Positions 1 to 7,651 of a stretch of DNA of 37,048 bases are shown one piece after another. The position numbers were made by a program, and so were the translations under genes. The DNA lies in contig NVQL02000043.1 in assembly GCA_002400495.2 (NCBI GenBank), forward strand, positions 1-37,048. Direction: 5' to 3'. The stretch's first letter is position 1, and every line of letters starts with the position of its first letter. This DNA comes from Alphaproteobacteria bacterium (GTDB taxonomy: Bacteria; Pseudomonadota; Alphaproteobacteria; Rhizobiales; OSC116). The notes under the pieces are model-generated. The model saw only the letters and a program-made list of their open reading frames with translations. It had not been told where the DNA came from and searched no databases.

Positions 1-654
1 TGCAGGGTCAGCACCCGCCAATATTTGCCCCGTCATCATACCAGGAATAGACACCACACCCGCCGCAGCCATAGAATTAATAATCGGCAACAGGCCCGTT
101 GCCATGGCATCACGCACAATCGGCAACATGGCCTCAGTGCGGCTCATGCCCAAAGCCAAACGGTCATTCACCTCACCTTGGCGCTGCTTTGCCCCGCGGG
201 TGATTTGGTCAAGCGCCAAAGCCACAGCGGTTAAACTATTGCCCAACAACATGCCAAATAACGGAATGGCATAACGCGGCGCATACCAAGGTTCAGGGCC
301 AATCACCGTGGTTAAAGTGAAGGTCAGAACCATAATGCCCACCCCCACCATAGGTATGCCGCCTAAGCCTAAACTCCACAGACCTTTAAACGCTAACTTC
401 TGCCGCGCCCTAATTTCATAAGTGGCAAATCCACCCATCAACAATAGAAGCATCAGCACAACCCAAACTGAATCCTGCTCAAACACCCAAGCCAAAACCA
501 AAGTCACCAGAGCCAATTGCACAATCATCCGCGTGGCTGAAATAAAGATAGATTTAGCCAGCCCCAGTTGCATCAGCAAGCTCAAAGCCCCCGTGATAAA
601 AATAGCCAAAGCCGCTAAAACAATGTGCCAGTTGTCAATATATATAGATGCCAT
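1..654 (-). CDS. fetB: FetB-like (UPF0014) ABC transporter permease, partial
   Basis: This is the membrane subunit of a FetAB-type ABC transporter; in E. coli FetAB has been linked to iron export and oxidative-stress resistance. The first 218 codons are visible, and the C-terminus lies beyond the left edge. The N-terminal half is a series of hydrophobic segments. The later part carries the family's most conserved stretch, with IPLFGMLLGNSLTAVAL followed by a polar coupling-helix region (RLALGMSRTEAM) and then VSIPGMMTGQILAG. The start codon overlaps the fetA stop as TAATG, so the two are translationally coupled. Substrate direction and metal are inferred from the family only. The family call is firm because the PGMMTGQILAG motif is diagnostic. 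Confidence 0.88.
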   Translation of the reverse strand, partial: MASIYIDNWHIVLAALAIFITGALSLLMQLGLAKSIFISATRMIVQLALVTLVLAWVFEQDSVWVVLMLLLLMGGFATYEIRARQKLAFKGLWSLGLGGIPMVGVGIMVLTFTLTTVIGPEPWYAPRYAIPLFGMLLGNSLTAVALALDQITRGAKQRQGEVNDRLALGMSRTEAMLPIVRDAMATGLLPIINSMAAAGVVSIPGMMTGQILAGADPA

Positions 655-1247
655 TATTTTCTCCCTTCACAAACCTTGCCATCAACAATCCTCACCACAC
701 GCGTGGCAATGCGCTCAATCTGCGCCTCACTGTGCGAGATGATGAATATAATCCGCCCCTCACCTGCCAGCCGCACCAATTCAGCCTCAATTTTCAAGCT
801 GGTGTCTTGATCCAATGCAGCCGTTGGCTCATCTAGCAACAAAACCTGTGGTTCATCAACCAACGCGCGTAACAAACCAAAACGTTGGCGCTCACCTGTC
901 GACAATTGCTCAATCGGCCGTTCATATAATTCTGACGTCAAACCAAATTTGGTGGCCATTTGGCGGGTTTTCTCATCATCAGATAGATGTTCTGCCACCG
1001 TATTGCCCCACCATGAAGGCTCAGCACTCACATATCTAACCATTTTGCGCCAATGCGTCGCGGCGATGTCATTACGGTTCACATCATCCAAACTCACCTC
1101 ACCTTCATTGACAATTAAGTCAGCAATGGCGGCAAATAATCGGCTCTTGCCCGCACCAGAAGGCGCTGCCAAAGCGGTAAGTCCCGCCTTAAGTTCTAGC
1201 CGTTCAACATTTATCGGCAATATAGTCAGATTTTTAATGATTAGCAT
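654..1247 (-). CDS. fetA: FetA-like ABC transporter ATP-binding protein
   Basis: This is the ATPase partner of the FetB permease, 197 aa from the chosen start, a normal length for this small family. Walker A is at residues 28-35 (APSGAGKS), where the usual first glycine is alanine. The signature is LSTGERQR, Walker B is LLLDEP, and the H-loop histidine is in IISHSEAQ. I chose the ATG at 1247 because GGGGAAG lies 6 bases upstream. A longer reading frame to 1307 adds 20 residues with no fold match and no ribosome site. It is cotranscribed with fetB through a one-base stop/start overlap. The ROK gene upstream reads the same way with a gap of about 70 bases, so readthrough is possible. Confidence 0.85.
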   Translation of the reverse strand: MLIIKNLTILPINVERLELKAGLTALAAPSGAGKSRLFAAIADLIVNEGEVSLDDVNRNDIAATHWRKMVRYVSAEPSWWGNTVAEHLSDDEKTRQMATKFGLTSELYERPIEQLSTGERQRFGLLRALVDEPQVLLLDEPTAALDQDTSLKIEAELVRLAGEGRIIFIISHSEAQIERIATRVVRIVDGKVCEGRK

Positions 1248-1319
1248 GTGCAACTTCCCCAGATGGTCAAAATAAATTAGTCCAAGCCACAGGTAAAAGT
1301 CAACCAAGATATAGCGAGC

Positions 1320-2522
1320 TCAAATAGCCGATAGCCCTGCATTGGTATTGAGCAGATATTGCGAAAATATTGGGCCACTGGCCGCACCAATGGCACGGGC
1401 GTTAATGCCCACATTGCCCACTTCAATACGCGGGGCAATCAGGCCGCGAGTGTCCTGAGTGGCCATATAACGCCGCACCCGCTCCACCAATTCAGTGCGT
1501 ATATTGGTGGGGAACGCACCATCAATAAGTATGGCCTCAAAATCAATCACCGAACAAACAGAGAGCGCCGCTTTGGCCAATTCTTGCGCGGTTTCGCTGA
1601 TCCAAGGTTCAATATATTTACCCACCTCACCCCAATCTTGCGGCTGTTCCCATATTAATTCAGGGCAAACTCCCAATTCTATCAAACGGGTTTCAAGCAC
1701 ATGGATGGAGGCCACATCAATTAATTGGCGGCTTTCGCCAAGTGGGCTGGTGCTGCGCAACGAGCCTAATGCGCCTGCATTGCCATGATTTCCTTCAAAC
1801 ACCGTGTGGTTAATCACCACGCCACCCCCGACAAATGCACCAATAAAAAAATAGGCATAATCCCTAAATTCTTTGCCCCGACCATAAAGATGCTCAGCGC
1901 GGCATGCGGCGGTTGAATCATTAACAACAAATACCGATAAATCACTAAATTTCTCAACTTCAAGCTTAAAATCAACTTGTTTCCAAGATTGAAAAATCGC
2001 CGATTGCTCGCCGACCACATTATCCCATTTCCACAATTCGAACGGAATGGCGATGCCAATGCCACAAATGCGCTTTAATACACCACTGCGAAAATTCGAT
2101 GAGATAGAAAGCAGACCTTGGTGTAAAAATTCAAAGATATCACCCGGTAAAGGAAACGCATATGTGGTGCTAATTTGCTCGCGAACCTCACCTTTAAAAT
2201 CCATCAATAATAATTCAGCACTTCGGTGGCCAACTTTTAATCCAAAAGAAAATACACCATCAGCTGCCAAGTCCATTGGTATCGATGGCTTGCCAACTTT
2301 GCCTTTTATCGGCGTGCCGCGCAGCAATAAACCATCACTTTCTAACTTGCGTAATATAATGGATACAGTCTGGGCAGAAAGCCCTGCCCGACGCGCCAAA
2401 TCAATGCCAGACATAGGCTGATGGCGGCGTTGCAACATGGATAATAGCAGGCGTTCATTATAGTTGCGCACACCACTTTGGTTCATGCCGCTACTCAATA
2501 CCCCTATTTTACCATTCGCCAT
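1320..2522 (-). CDS. ROK-family transcriptional regulator (sugar-responsive)
   Basis: 400 aa. The N-terminus (about residues 14-75) is a winged helix-turn-helix: NERLLLSMLQ, then DLARRAGLSAQTVSIILRKL, then a wing with GKVGKPS. The rest is a ROK sugar-kinase-like fold with FGLKVGHRSAELLLMD and FIGAFVGGGVVI. The ROK zinc motif (CxCGxxGC) is absent, and GNHGNAGALGS stands where it would be. The protein is therefore likely a repressor and not a kinase. It is divergent from the frcBCA operon, with an AT-rich 29-bp palindrome between them, which strongly suggests that it represses frcBCA and responds to the imported sugar or its phosphate. The inducer is not visible in the sequence. Confidence 0.87.
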   Translation of the reverse strand: MANGKIGVLSSGMNQSGVRNYNERLLLSMLQRRHQPMSGIDLARRAGLSAQTVSIILRKLESDGLLLRGTPIKGKVGKPSIPMDLAADGVFSFGLKVGHRSAELLLMDFKGEVREQISTTYAFPLPGDIFEFLHQGLLSISSNFRSGVLKRICGIGIAIPFELWKWDNVVGEQSAIFQSWKQVDFKLEVEKFSDLSVFVVNDSTAACRAEHLYGRGKEFRDYAYFFIGAFVGGGVVINHTVFEGNHGNAGALGSLRSTSPLGESRQLIDVASIHVLETRLIELGVCPELIWEQPQDWGEVGKYIEPWISETAQELAKAALSVCSVIDFEAILIDGAFPTNIRTELVERVRRYMATQDTRGLIAPRIEVGNVGINARAIGAASGPIFSQYLLNTNAGLSAI

Positions 2523-2590
2523 ACGGCTACCCTAATTAAATTAATGTATACTTTATTATTATCACGGTTCGCTGAAAAAATCATGCTTTT

Positions 2591-2619
2591 AATTAATAAA
2601 TAAACTTTATTTATTAATT
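2591..2619. promoter_or_regulatory. 29-bp palindrome, likely ROK operator
   Basis: Two perfect 14-base arms (AATTAATAAATAAA at 2591-2604 and TTTATTTATTAATT at 2606-2619) flank a single C at 2605. ROK repressors of the NagC/Mlc type use AT-rich inverted repeats of this general kind. The right arm runs into the -35 element of the frcB promoter, so a bound protein would block polymerase. That the ROK protein binds here is inferred from position. Confidence 0.7.
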
Positions 2620-2646
2620 GACAGCTATTCACAAAGCGTGTTGAAT
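2618..2646 (+). promoter_or_regulatory. Probable sigma-70-type promoter of frcBCA
   Basis: A perfect TTGACA (2618-2623) is followed after 17 bases by TTGAAT (2641-2646), which matches four of six positions of TATAAT. The leader to the frcB start is about 70 bases. The -35 box overlaps the last two bases of the palindrome at 2591-2619. The rest of the 2523-2723 intergenic region holds AT-rich sequence and must also contain the promoter of the ROK gene, which I cannot place with confidence. Confidence 0.55.
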
Positions 2647-2723
2647 AAGGTTAACGTTGTGAAAGGGAGACTCACAATGTTAGCTGGTCTTGGCCAGTAT
2701 CATTAACTTTGAGGGAAGATAAA

Positions 2724-3743
2724 ATGAAAAAAATTATTGCATGTGCTGCGCTCACACTTGCGCTTAGCACCACAGTTAGTGGTGCTTTTGCAGCAGATAT
2801 CACAGCCTGCTTAATCACCAAAACTGATACCAACCCATTTTTTGTTAAAATGAGAGAAGGCGCAGCTGCCAAGGCCGAAGAACTAGGCATGACACTCAAA
2901 AGCTATGCGGGTAAAATCGATGGCGATCATGAAACTCAAGTGGCGGCGATCGAAACTTGTATTGCCGATGGCGCGAAAGGTATTTTGCTTACAGCATCCG
3001 ATACATCCTCCATTGTATCAGCGGTCACACAAGCCCGCGAAGCTGGCATTTTAGTCATCGCGCTTGATACTCCGTTAGACCCAATTGATGCCGCCGATGC
3101 CACATTTGCTACCGATAACTTCTTAGCTGGCGAATTAATCGGCAAATGGGCAGCCGCCTCATTGGGCGCAGATGCCGCCAATGCCAAAATCGCGTTGCTC
3201 GATCTAGATGTCAGCCAACCAACTGTTGGCGTGCTACGCGATCAAGGTTTCCTACAAGGTTTTGGCATTGATCTGGCCGATCCAAACAAATGGGGCGATG
3301 AAACTGACCCACGCATTGTTGGCCATGATGTGACACAAGGTAATGAAGAAGGTGGCCGCCGCGCGATGGAAAATCTGTTAGCTAAAGATTCAGGCATCAA
3401 CGTGGTTTACACCATTAACGAGCCTTCAGCCGCAGGTGCTTATGAAGCGCTTAAAGCCTTTGGCCGCGAAGATGATGTGCTTATTGTTTCGGTCGATGGC
3501 GGTTGCCCGGGTGTTGAAAATGTCAAAGACGGCGTTATCGGCGCAACTTCGCAACAATATCCATTGCTAATGGCTTCGCTCGGCATTCAAGCCATTCGTG
3601 ATTGGGCGGATAATGGCACCAAGCCAGAGGTTACACCAGGCAAGGCTTTCTATGATACAGGGGTTGCTTTGGTCACTGCCAAAGCGGTTGATGGCGTGCC
3701 ATCAATTGACACCACAGAAGGTACAAATCTCTGCTGGGGTTGA
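2724..3743 (+). CDS. frcB: Periplasmic sugar-binding protein, FrcB-like
   Basis: This is the substrate-binding protein of a CUT2-family sugar ABC importer, closest in character to rhizobial fructose-binding FrcB. It has 339 aa with an N-terminal Sec signal peptide (MKKII, hydrophobic core, cleavage near AFA-AD at residue 23). The mature part has the periplasmic-binding fold: [20 protein letters not shown] at its start, VIALDTPLD in the middle, and [19 protein letters not shown] with [12 protein letters not shown] later. I chose the ATG at 2724 because GAGGGAAG lies just upstream; a TTG at 2709 in the same frame is unlikely. It is first in frcBCA and is followed by a strong hairpin. Fructose is the best guess, and other pentoses or hexoses are possible. 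Confidence 0.85.
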   Translation: MKKIIACAALTLALSTTVSGAFAADITACLITKTDTNPFFVKMREGAAAKAEELGMTLKSYAGKIDGDHETQVAAIETCIADGAKGILLTASDTSSIVSAVTQAREAGILVIALDTPLDPIDAADATFATDNFLAGELIGKWAAASLGADAANAKIALLDLDVSQPTVGVLRDQGFLQGFGIDLADPNKWGDETDPRIVGHDVTQGNEEGGRRAMENLLAKDSGINVVYTINEPSAAGAYEALKAFGREDDVLIVSVDGGCPGVENVKDGVIGATSQQYPLLMASLGIQAIRDWADNGTKPEVTPGKAFYDTGVALVTAKAVDGVPSIDTTEGTNLCWG

Positions 3744-3768
3744 TCTATTGCGGTCAATAATATTACAT

Positions 3769-3801
3769 TAAGTGGGACGGAATCAATTTCCGTCCCACTT
3801 A
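3769..3801 (+). terminator. Strong intra-operon hairpin after frcB
   Basis: A perfect 14-bp stem (TAAGTGGGACGGAA at 3769-3782, its complement at 3788-3801) encloses a 5-base loop (TCAAT). No U-run follows, so it probably stabilises the frcB message or causes partial termination, giving more binding protein than permease. Confidence 0.75.
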
Positions 3802-3834
3802 AATATAGATCACGACATAAATCGAGGAGGCATT

Positions 3835-4911
3835 ATGTCAGATAGTTCAAACCACCAAAGCCCAAATCACGTGGGCAAGGCGGTCGATGATCCAGATGCG
3901 ATCGCCGATTTTAGCCAAGCCAACTCATCGATTGTTCAGCGCATACAACATGCGTTACATGGAACGCCATCTTTGGTGCCGCTGATTGTATTGACTTTGG
4001 CCATCATTATATTTGGTCTATTGCTCGGTTCTAAATTTTTCTCCCCCTTCACATTAACGCTCATTCTACAACAAGTTGCCATTGTCGGCATTGTTGGCGC
4101 GGCGCAGTCCGTGGTGATTCTGACGGCTGGCATCGACCTTTCGGTTGGCGCCATCACGGTGCTTAGCTCGGTGGTTATGGGTCAGTTTACCTTCCGCTAT
4201 GGCTTGCCCGTTGGCGTTTCAATTTTCTGTGGTCTGATTGCTGGCACGATGGTCGGCTTTCTCAATGGTTGGCTGGTGGCACGAGTAAAACTACCGCCAT
4301 TCATCGTCACCCTCGGCATGTGGCAAATTGCCTTGGCAACTAATTTTCTTTATTCGGCCAATGCCACCATCCGCGCGCAAGACATCGACAAACATGCCCC
4401 TCTATTGCATTTCTTTGGCGAAAAAATCAAAGTTGGTGGCGCGGTGTTCACCTATGGGGTGATTTTCATGGTGCTGCTGGTGATTTTGCTCACCTATGTT
4501 TTGCGACAAACCGCATGGGGTCGGCATGTTTATGCGGTCGGCGATGATCCCGAAGCGGCAGAATTGTCAGGCGTCAACGTCAAAGGCGTGCTCATTTCAG
4601 TCTATATGTTATCGGGGCTTATATGCGCCTTTGCAGGCTGGGCGATGATTGGCCGTATTGGTTCGGTGTCTCCCACATCAGGCCAGTTGATTAACATTGA
4701 AAGCATCACCGCGGTGGTGATTGGCGGCATATCCTTATTTGGCGGGCGCGGCTCGATTATGGGCATGATATTTGGCGCACTTATTGTTGGCGTGTTCACC
4801 CTAGGCTTGCGACTCATCGGGGTCGATGCGCAATGGACATTTTTGCTGATTGGCGCGCTGATCATTGGCGCGGTCGCGCTTGATCAATGGATTAGAAAGG
4901 TGTCTGGCTAA
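3835..4911 (+). CDS. frcC: Sugar ABC transporter permease, FrcC-like
   Basis: This is the membrane subunit of the frc importer, 358 aa with about 8-10 hydrophobic segments starting near residue 45. Family features seen include GAAQSVVILTAGIDLSVGAI in the first third, the cytoplasmic-loop region TAWGRHVYAVGDDPEAAELSGV (close to the RbsC/FrcC EAA-like loop), and ITAVVIGGISLFGGRGS near the end. The ATG at 3835 has GAGGAGG upstream; an in-frame GTG at 3772 would start inside the preceding hairpin and is rejected. The N-terminus has an unusually long polar stretch of about 40 residues. The stop overlaps the frcA start as TAATG. Confidence 0.86.
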   Translation: MSDSSNHQSPNHVGKAVDDPDAIADFSQANSSIVQRIQHALHGTPSLVPLIVLTLAIIIFGLLLGSKFFSPFTLTLILQQVAIVGIVGAAQSVVILTAGIDLSVGAITVLSSVVMGQFTFRYGLPVGVSIFCGLIAGTMVGFLNGWLVARVKLPPFIVTLGMWQIALATNFLYSANATIRAQDIDKHAPLLHFFGEKIKVGGAVFTYGVIFMVLLVILLTYVLRQTAWGRHVYAVGDDPEAAELSGVNVKGVLISVYMLSGLICAFAGWAMIGRIGSVSPTSGQLINIESITAVVIGGISLFGGRGSIMGMIFGALIVGVFTLGLRLIGVDAQWTFLLIGALIIGAVALDQWIRKVSG

Positions 4912-5684
4912 TGGAACCTATTCTAAAAGGTACAAATCTGGTCAAACGCTATGGGCGTGTCACAGCGTTAGATCATTGTGATTTCGAACTTTATCCAAGC
5001 GAGATATTAGCCATCATTGGCGATAATGGCGCGGGCAAATCTTCGCTCATCAAAGCCATTTCAGGAGCGATCAAAACTGAAGAGGGCGAGATTTTCCTCG
5101 AAGGCAAAAAAGTCAACTTCAACTCACCAATAGATGCCCGTAACGAGGGTATTGAAACCGTCTATCAAACCTTGGCCATGTCGCCAGCACTATCAATTGC
5201 CGACAATATGTTCATGGGCCGCGAGATTCGTAAATCAGGTTTTCGTGGCAAATGGTTACGCCAGCTAGACCGCCCCGCGATGGAAAAAATCGCCCGCGAA
5301 AAATTAACCGAGCTGGGTCTATTGACCATTCAAAATATCAACCAAGCGGTCGAAACCTTATCGGGTGGCCAGAGACAAGGCGTGGCCGTAGCCCGCGCCG
5401 CCACTTTTGGCTCAAAAGTCATCATTCTAGATGAGCCCACAGCAGCGTTAGGCGTTAAAGAATCCCGCCGCGTGCTAGAGCTCATTTTAGATATCAAATC
5501 ACGTGGCATTCCAATCATCTTGATCAGCCATAATATGCCGCACGTGTTCGAGGTCGCAGACCGCATTCATGTGCATAGGCTTGGTAAGAGATTATGTGTA
5601 ATCAATCCAAAGGATTACACAATGTCAGATGCAGTGGCGTTTATGACAGGCGCCAAAGAAGCCCCCCCAGAAACAGTTACTTAA
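4911..5684 (+). CDS. frcA: Sugar ABC transporter ATP-binding protein, FrcA-like
   Basis: A single ATP-binding cassette of 257 aa. Most CUT2 importers (RbsA, XylG) have a duplicated ATPase of about 500 aa, and a single domain is typical of FrcA. Walker A is GDNGAGKS (37-44), the signature is LSGGQRQG (150-157), Walker B is IILDEP (171-176), and the H-loop is LISHNMPHV. Translation is coupled to frcC by a one-base overlap. The stop codon lies in the loop and right arm of a small inverted repeat (5671-5690), and a second hairpin follows. Confidence 0.88.
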   Translation: MEPILKGTNLVKRYGRVTALDHCDFELYPSEILAIIGDNGAGKSSLIKAISGAIKTEEGEIFLEGKKVNFNSPIDARNEGIETVYQTLAMSPALSIADNMFMGREIRKSGFRGKWLRQLDRPAMEKIAREKLTELGLLTIQNINQAVETLSGGQRQGVAVARAATFGSKVIILDEPTAALGVKESRRVLELILDIKSRGIPIILISHNMPHVFEVADRIHVHRLGKRLCVINPKDYTMSDAVAFMTGAKEAPPETVT

Positions 5685-5690
5685 CTGTTT
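5671..5690 (+). repeat. Small inverted repeat spanning the frcA stop codon
   Basis: AAACAGTT (5671-5678) and AACTGTTT (5683-5690) form an 8-bp perfect stem with a 4-base loop (ACTT). The frcA TAA is at 5682-5684. It is immediately followed by a larger hairpin, so the pair may act together at the 3' end of frcBCA. Confidence 0.5.
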
Positions 5691-5696
5691 CGAGAC

Positions 5697-5727
5697 GAAG
5701 TCCCGTCAATTTATTTGACGGGGCTTC
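5697..5727. terminator. Hairpin between convergent frcA and kinase genes
   Basis: GAAGTCCCGTCAA (5697-5709) pairs with TTGACGGGGCTTC (5715-5727), 13 bp with one G-T wobble, around a 5-base loop. On the plus strand it is followed by TGATTATTTTC, a modest T-rich tail. It overlaps the last codons and stop of the minus-strand kinase gene, so it would be transcribed from both directions and probably serves as a shared terminator. Confidence 0.65.
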
Positions 5728-6353
5728 TGATTATTTTCAATCATGAAATCAGCATGTAAACTCTGTGTCACCACCAGCTCCACATTGGGCATATCGGTCA
5801 CATTGAGTTTTTTCTCAATCATATCAGGCGTATAATCATAAGATTGCCACCTTTGAATCAAGCGCTGCTTCAAAACATCGCGCGGCACATCAATAAATAC
5901 CGTCATATCATAAAATGGCCGAATGTCTGTCCAAGGTAATTTATCAAGCAATAGGTAATTACCCTCAATCACCACGATTTTAACGTCCTTGCCAATGCTA
6001 CGCGCCCCTGCCCGCGATATTTCCAAATCACGATCAAACAAAGGCACATTAATTTCAGCTTCTTCATTTCGCGACAGGCGCTCAACCAGACTTTTAAAAC
6101 CACCGATATCAAATGTATCAGGCGCACCCTTCACATCAAATATTCCCTTGGCTTTGAGCAATCCATCATCCAGATGAAACCCATCCATCGGTGCTGCCGC
6201 TGCCAAGCCAGCTTTATACTCATTCAATTGCTCAACAAGCCGCTCAGCAACAGTCGATTTTCCACTAGCAGGCGCACCCGCCACAGCCACAATCAACCGG
6301 CCTTGACTATCTTTTAATTCACCAACCAACCCATCAATAGAAATTGTTTTCAC
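5706..6353 (-). CDS. frcK: FrcK-type P-loop kinase
   Basis: 215 aa of the uridine kinase/phosphoribulokinase-like P-loop family that accompanies fructose importers as FrcK in rhizobia. Walker A is GAPASGKST (26-34), then AAPMDGFHLDDGLL, the acidic/His motif of this family, then VIEGNYLLLDKLPW and FIDVPRDVLKQRLIQRW. The start is GTG (6353-6351), overlapping the TGA of the oxidase gene upstream, with GAGGG before it, so it is translationally coupled to the polyamine operon and not to frcBCA. It lies convergent to frcA. Its substrate is unknown; FrcK is named for its neighbourhood, and a sugar or nucleoside kinase role is inference. Confidence 0.7.
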   Translation of the reverse strand: MKTISIDGLVGELKDSQGRLIVAVAGAPASGKSTVAERLVEQLNEYKAGLAAAAPMDGFHLDDGLLKAKGIFDVKGAPDTFDIGGFKSLVERLSRNEEAEINVPLFDRDLEISRAGARSIGKDVKIVVIEGNYLLLDKLPWTDIRPFYDMTVFIDVPRDVLKQRLIQRWQSYDYTPDMIEKKLNVTDMPNVELVVTQSLHADFMIENNQKPRQIN

Positions 6354-7651
6354 AGCTTATCCCTCAACGAATAATATAACATAGCCAAAGCCAATAAAGG
6401 CGTGCGCAATGCCGCCCCCCCAGGAAAACGCTGGTTTGGCACTTCTGCCATCAAATCAAACCGCTCCGCCTGCCCCGCAATGACCTCTGCCGCAATCTTT
6501 CCTGCCAAAGTCGCCATCGCCACCCCATGCCCAGAATAACCCGACAGACTCAAAACATTCCCCGCCAACCGCTCAAAATGCGGCATCCTGTTCATAGTGA
6601 TGCCCAATGTCCCACCCCAAGCATAATCGATTTTCACATGTTTCAATTGCGGAAAAATCACACCCATAGGTTTACGAACCTTATCGGCAATATTCTGCGG
6701 AAACCGATAGCCATAAGACTCAGTCCCGCCAAACAACATCCGCCCCTCATCAGAAAACCTAAAATAATTGACCACAAATTTACTATCCGCCACAGCATAA
6801 TTATGACGTATCAAGGCTTCCCTCTGCTCAACAGGCAAAGGCTCAGTCGCCACGATATAATTGTTAATCGGCATCACAATCGAGGCAACTTTTTTATTCA
6901 AATCACCCAAATAACCATTGCAAGCCAACACCACATATTCAGCATCAATCTGCGCTTTATCGGTAGTCACCACAGCGGGCAATGTCTGCTGCAAACCCGT
7001 CACTTCACTCTGCTCAAATATCCGCACCCCAGCCGCCACAGCCATCCGCGCCAAACCAAATGCAAAAGCCAGCGGGTTTATATGCCCCGCCCCTAAATCC
7101 AGCGTGCCACCATAATAAGCATCACTTCCAATCAGCTCACGCACCTCGTCCCGCTCCAACCCACGTATCTTGTCATAACCATATTCATCTTGCAGCTTTT
7201 TGGCATAATCCAAACTATGCCTCACATAACGCTTCCGATGATCAGCATGAATAATCCCGTCATGAAATTCACATTCCACCAAGTCAGATTTAGCCAATTC
7301 CCGCACCAAATCCACCGACTGAGTGGCAATATCCCACAAGCCGCGCGCACGCTCTTTGCCCATCAAAGGCTCAAGCTCATCTTGGTCAAGCCGCTGCCCC
7401 TGTCCCACTTGCCCGCCATTACGCCCAGATGCCCCAAACCCAATACGCTGCGCATCGAGCAAGATCACATCATAACCTTTTTGCGCCAAATGCAAGGCAC
7501 TAGACAGGCCAGTATAACCACCCCCAACCACACAAACATCACATTTCAACGCACCTACAGCAGGCGCAAACGCCTCAAGCTGATGCGATACATCAGCATA
7601 ATAAGAAGGAGGATATTTCCCCGCAACGTCATTGGCGGTCAGCAAGTTCAT
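6350..7651 (-). CDS. puuB: FAD-dependent oxidoreductase, gamma-glutamylputrescine oxidase (PuuB)-like
   Basis: 433 aa of the DAO family. The N-terminal FAD-binding motif is CVVGGGYTGLSSALHLA (about residues 40-56), followed by GFGASGRNGGQVG typical of PuuB/OrdL-type oxidases. The C-terminal part has YAWGGTLGITMNRMPHF and SLSGYSGHGVAMATLAGK. By analogy with E. coli PuuB it would oxidise gamma-glutamylputrescine to the aldehyde with release of ammonia and H2O2. The start overlaps the aminotransferase stop as ATGA, and its stop overlaps the kinase GTG. The cluster contains the GS-like enzyme, aldehyde dehydrogenase and amidotransferase that this pathway needs, which supports the assignment. Other amine or amino-acid oxidases in the family cannot be excluded. 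Confidence 0.8.
   Translation of the reverse strand: MNLLTANDVAGKYPPSYYADVSHQLEAFAPAVGALKCDVCVVGGGYTGLSSALHLAQKGYDVILLDAQRIGFGASGRNGGQVGQGQRLDQDELEPLMGKERARGLWDIATQSVDLVRELAKSDLVECEFHDGIIHADHRKRYVRHSLDYAKKLQDEYGYDKIRGLERDEVRELIGSDAYYGGTLDLGAGHINPLAFAFGLARMAVAAGVRIFEQSEVTGLQQTLPAVVTTDKAQIDAEYVVLACNGYLGDLNKKVASIVMPINNYIVATEPLPVEQREALIRHNYAVADSKFVVNYFRFSDEGRMLFGGTESYGYRFPQNIADKVRKPMGVIFPQLKHVKIDYAWGGTLGITMNRMPHFERLAGNVLSLSGYSGHGVAMATLAGKIAAEVIAGQAERFDLMAEVPNQRFPGGAALRTPLLALAMLYYSLRDKL

Noticed and set aside
5643..5649. ATGACAG, a single Pho-box-like half site on the minus strand
   Set aside because: Only one repeat is present, it is inside the frcA coding region, and there is no partner at 11-base spacing.
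6527..7096. A 189-codon open frame on the plus strand
   Set aside because: It is the shadow of the PuuB-like oxidase gene and is rich in His, Arg and Pro with no fold pattern.
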